Program-made: the position numbers and the translations under genes
Assembly (NCBI GenBank): GCA_013152695.1
Contig: JAADFV010000054.1
Location: forward strand, 1 to 8,472
Length of the DNA stretch: 8,472 nt
Direction: 5' to 3'
Source: Chloroflexota bacterium
Lineage (GTDB): Bacteria > Chloroflexota > Anaerolineae > J102
Notes under the pieces: generated by a model
What the model was told of the DNA's origin: nothing
What the model saw: only the letters and a program-made list of their open reading frames with translations
The model's database searches: none
Part shown: in pieces, positions 7,301 through 8,472 of the stretch
How the letters are laid out: each line of letters opens with the position of its first letter
How positions within the stretch are numbered: the first letter of the stretch is position 1

Positions 7301-7471
7301 CATTAATTCTGGCCAGAACCCGGATGCCGAGCCGTCCGCCGCCGTGTATATCTTGGGGGCGTTCTCGTATACGCATGCGCGCAGGGGCCGGGTGGGATGC
7401 TGTGTCTGCGTCCAGCCTGCCTGGCTGAGCAACAGCAGCAGCAACAGCAAGAGTGTGCAGAGTCGCTTCAT
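4310..7471 (-). CDS. Membrane multi-sensor histidine kinase (solute-binding domain, TM, PAS, two GAF, HisKA-HATPase)
   Basis: 1053 residues. A signal sequence with nine consecutive Leu (7-15) is followed by a family-3 solute-binding (SBP_bac_3-like) domain at about 28-255, predicted outside the membrane, and a single helix at about 271-293. The cytoplasmic part has a PAS domain (about 305-460, with the variant opening LFENSPVALWEE), a first GAF (about 475-630), a second GAF (about 650-805), a coiled linker (806-835) and the kinase core. The phosphoacceptor is His841 in SVSHDLRAPL. The N-box is NLLTNAIKF (951-959), G1 is DNGVGF (985-990) and G2 is GTGVGL (1013-1018), so catalysis looks intact. 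There is no fused receiver domain and no response regulator next door, so the partner is unknown. The ligand is probably a small solute such as an amino acid, from the family. The ATG at 7471 is preferred over an in-frame TTG at 7492 because GAGGGAG lies 8 nt upstream of it. Confidence 0.95.
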   Translation of the reverse strand: MKRLCTLLLLLLLLLSQAGWTQTQHPTRPLRACVYENAPKIYTAADGSASGFWPELMRHIADREGWQIVWVHGTWDECLQKLSTAEIDILPDTAWTLSRSQKYAFSDETVLLSWSRLYAAKGTQIESILDLEGKTIAGLAGSFNMTGPEGIEDLATQFGLHSTFVEMGSYDQVFAALEKGEVDAGVTNKDFGNLNEEKYDVVRTPVVFQPAQLMFAFPKESPLTPALLRHINAEMKALKADHSSVYYQVLDEYLGAAEASTEAVVLPDWVKPLLLALAVMALFLLAVWLVSLVEVRRRTRELRDSEERYRSLFENSPVALWEEGYSKLMEYVNTLVASGVKDLRTYLATHPEALRECLRRVHVVNVNQAALDMLQAKDKPELLGSLYRICTEDSFRIFQEEILVLAAGGDRFEAETQVKTLKGEVRDIYLRFVRQKGTGNATKPCLVLVATLDITDLKQAEHEMKRSQERLEVLHQLDGAILEAHSVADISHATLVRLDKLIPSSRTSIAVFDEVTGEAIVYARGVLKDDFGGASRVPIKSAFIDVEGLRAGRVVRLDDLAARGEYEGMTARLQQVGVRSTFSIPIRFQSVLLGSLNLAFDHPHGFSDEDIEVGQEVADSIAIALEQARLHEALESHASALENGLQELQQIHHLSLRLGNMQDASHVADTTLNVIHDALQSDVALFYLREGEQLNLLANRSNGIPFAVSKAKRHHEGRCLCGLAAQSGKPVFSLDILQDQRCTLQECMDAGIRSFAGLPLLAGKQVIGVIGLGSVSRRDFAASRSFLETLANEAAVGLQNALLLADLRRHEAELEQRVAARTAELVQANRELESFSYSVSHDLRAPLRAIDGFSRILADEYVDQLDDEANRLIDVVLSNTQHMGQLIDDLLAFSRVGRKAITPSQIDLADLARMIFDDLTDEAQRAKIRFSVQELPPAWGDASLIRQVFINLLTNAIKFSSVKETPTIQVGYAIEDGEIVTFVKDNGVGFEMQYAHKLFEIFQRLHSQEEFEGTGVGLSIVQRIITRHGGRVWAEAELGQGATFYFTLPSAAQ
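7427..7453 (-). repeat. Poly-leucine codon run in the kinase signal peptide
   Basis: Nine Leu codons in a row (residues 7-15), mostly CTG and TTG, make a near-trinucleotide repeat. The hydrophobic core of the signal is therefore encoded by a sequence prone to slippage, and gain or loss of triplets would keep the reading frame. Confidence 0.7.
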
Positions 7472-7524
7472 GGGTCGGACTCCCTCTGGCAACGGGATTG
7501 AATGGGAGAGATGAGAATATTTTC

Positions 7525-7533
7525 ATTATACCA
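7525..7533 (-). promoter_or_regulatory. Extended -10 promoter of the histidine kinase gene
   Basis: On the minus strand TGG is followed directly by an exact TATAAT (7530-7525), the extended -10 form TGnTATAAT. No good -35 is seen at 17-18 nt, which is usual for this class. The expected start of transcription is near 7518, giving a leader of about 47 nt before the ATG at 7471. Confidence 0.65.
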
Positions 7534-7615
7534 TATATCAGACGTTGTGCTACATGGCCACAAAAGGGGGCGTTTCTAATTTGGGGCAAGCGTTAGTCGG
7601 CGTTGTCCACAGGAG

Positions 7616-7690
7616 ATGACGGCGGAGGATACGATAATATACGCGTTCCGGGATGGTTTGACAGCCGAGGAAATAGCGCAACAGTATCCA
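7616..7690 (+). pseudogene. Remnant of a DUF433-family (antitoxin-like) gene
   Basis: The frame encodes a segment reading DTIIYAFRDGLTAEEIAQQYP, which resembles the middle of DUF433 proteins: a [VI]xYAFxxGL[ST]xEEI helix-turn pattern ending in a YP. The expected upstream part (the GGxPxIxGTR segment) and the downstream part (LTLxQVYxAIxYYL) are missing. The frame is open only from 7580, and after the YP it turns into low-complexity Pro/Ser and ends at 7804. AGGAG touches the ATG at 7616 with no spacing, so translation is unlikely. DUF433 proteins are commonly antitoxins paired with PIN-like (DUF5615) toxins; no such partner is seen here. The match is by memory of the family, so confidence is moderate. 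Confidence 0.45.
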
Positions 7691-7817
7691 CCCCCACCAT
7701 CCCCCTCCTCCCCGGCGCTTACCCTCACGTTTTCTATGCGCCTCGTTCTGACGAATGAGTCGGTTCTATTTCAAGAAGAATTACATCCCGGGACGACCGG
7801 GTAGCAGCCGCCCCTGT

Positions 7818-7846
7818 TTGCCAGCCTTGGGCGTTTCAAATACAAT
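7818..7846 (+). promoter_or_regulatory. Promoter of the phzF-like gene
   Basis: TTGCCA (7818-7823) and TACAAT (7841-7846) each match the sigma70 consensus at five of six bases and are separated by exactly 17 nt. Transcription would start near 7853, about 60 nt before the ATG at 7913. Confidence 0.65.
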
Positions 7847-7912
7847 GATGTCATAGCGTTTTCGCACCTCACCACAACAATCCTTTCGTCGCAATATTTT
7901 TGAGGAAAGCAA

Positions 7913-8472
7913 ATGGAAATATCCTTATACCAGATCGATGCCTTTGCATCCCGGCTATTCGAAGGAAATCCGGCAGCGGTTTGCCCGCTTGAAACATGGC
8001 TGCCCGATGAAATAATGCAATCTGTTGCCGCAGAGAATAATTTATCTGAAACGGCATTTTTTGTACCCCAGGGCAATGGCTATCATATCCGCTGGTTTAC
8101 CCCGGTAAGCGAAGTGGATTTATGCGGCCACGCCACCTTGGCAGCCGCTTACGTCTTGTTCAATATGCTCGACTATACAAAAAACACGATTGAATTTGAT
8201 TCCAAATCTGGAAAATTAGCCGTGACGAGGGATGATGAGTGGTTGATTATGGACTTTCCCGCCCAGCCTCCTGTTACCTGCGACTTTCCCAAAGAAATTC
8301 TCGATGCATTCGATATCGCCCCCATTGAGTGTCTGAAGTCAGAAGACTATATTGTCGTATTCGATCATGAATCAGACGTTGCCTCGGCAAATCCAGATTT
8401 CGAACAATTGAAAGAGCTCAATTTGCGGGGTGTCATTATTACGGCGAAATCGACGCACTATGATTTTGTTGC
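7913..8472 (+). CDS. PhzF-family isomerase/epimerase (3' end outside the window)
   Basis: The ATG at 7913 is preceded by GAGGAAAG (7902-7909). The frame stays open to the window edge, giving 186 complete codons; family members are usually about 260-300 residues, so roughly the C-terminal third is missing. The N-terminus (YQIDAFASRLFEGNPAAVC) is the typical PhzF opening. The acid catalytic residue of the family corresponds to Glu46 in NNLSETAFF, and the DLCGHATLA motif is at 69-77. PhzF itself isomerises a dihydro-anthranilate in phenazine synthesis, but most relatives outside phenazine clusters have unknown substrates or act as epimerases or isomerases. No phenazine genes are visible here, so the symbol phzF is not assigned. 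By eye the codons are more A/T-rich than in the kinase gene. Confidence 0.93.
   Translation, partial: MEISLYQIDAFASRLFEGNPAAVCPLETWLPDEIMQSVAAENNLSETAFFVPQGNGYHIRWFTPVSEVDLCGHATLAAAYVLFNMLDYTKNTIEFDSKSGKLAVTRDDEWLIMDFPAQPPVTCDFPKEILDAFDIAPIECLKSEDYIVVFDHESDVASANPDFEQLKELNLRGVIITAKSTHYDFV

Larger units (their letters stand above)
7472..7912. other. Divergent spacer between the kinase and phzF-like genes
   Basis: The 441-bp spacer contains the kinase promoter (7525-7533, minus), a DUF433-like coding remnant (7616-7690, plus), a C-rich stretch at about 7689-7714, a 5-bp GC-rich inverted repeat (CCCGG 7787-7791 with CCGGG 7797-7801), and the promoter of the rightmost gene. No intact gene is recognised between them. 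Confidence 0.6.

Noticed and set aside
7771..8076. 101-codon minus-strand ORF overlapping the phzF-like start
   Set aside because: It lies opposite a clear PhzF N-terminus and its promoter, and the peptide shows no family features.

Overview
The window looks like chromosomal DNA from a Chloroflexota bacterium, possibly Anaerolineae-like. The main clue is the secreted protein at 389-2923. It combines TolB/WD40-like repeats with a Thr/Pro-rich linker that holds a short LFLPLIL motif, a pairing I associate with exported proteins of that phylum. Domain style and promoter sequences point to an ordinary sigma70-type bacterium. No database search was possible, so the phylum is an inference.

Layout, left to right. 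Positions 1-388 are a leader with no convincing gene. Positions 389-2923 (+) encode an exported protein with nine beta-propeller-type repeats, a Thr/Pro linker, a carboxypeptidase-regulatory-like domain and a C-terminal beta-sandwich-like region. A perfect 11-bp hairpin with a T-tract on the minus strand lies between this gene and the convergent ppk2 gene (3026-3916, minus), which encodes a class I-like polyphosphate kinase 2. Upstream of ppk2 is a promoter whose -35 and -10 hexamers are both exact consensus. It sits in a gap of about 390 bp with inverted repeats and one doubtful small ORF. Positions 4310-7471 (minus) hold a 1053-residue membrane sensor histidine kinase with a periplasmic solute-binding domain, one membrane helix, PAS, two GAF domains and a complete kinase core. 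Between it and the rightmost gene is a divergent spacer of about 440 bp with the kinase's extended -10 promoter, a fragment resembling a DUF433 antitoxin, and a good promoter for the last gene. Positions 7913 to the window end (+) are the 5' part of a PhzF-family isomerase/epimerase gene.

The genes do not form one obvious pathway. Each has its own apparent promoter, and no response regulator lies next to the kinase. I see no CRISPR array, insertion sequence, tRNA/rRNA, phage gene or clearly new multi-gene system. The most useful leads are the ppk2 control region, the architecture of the repeat protein, the orphan multi-sensor kinase and the decayed DUF433 fragment.
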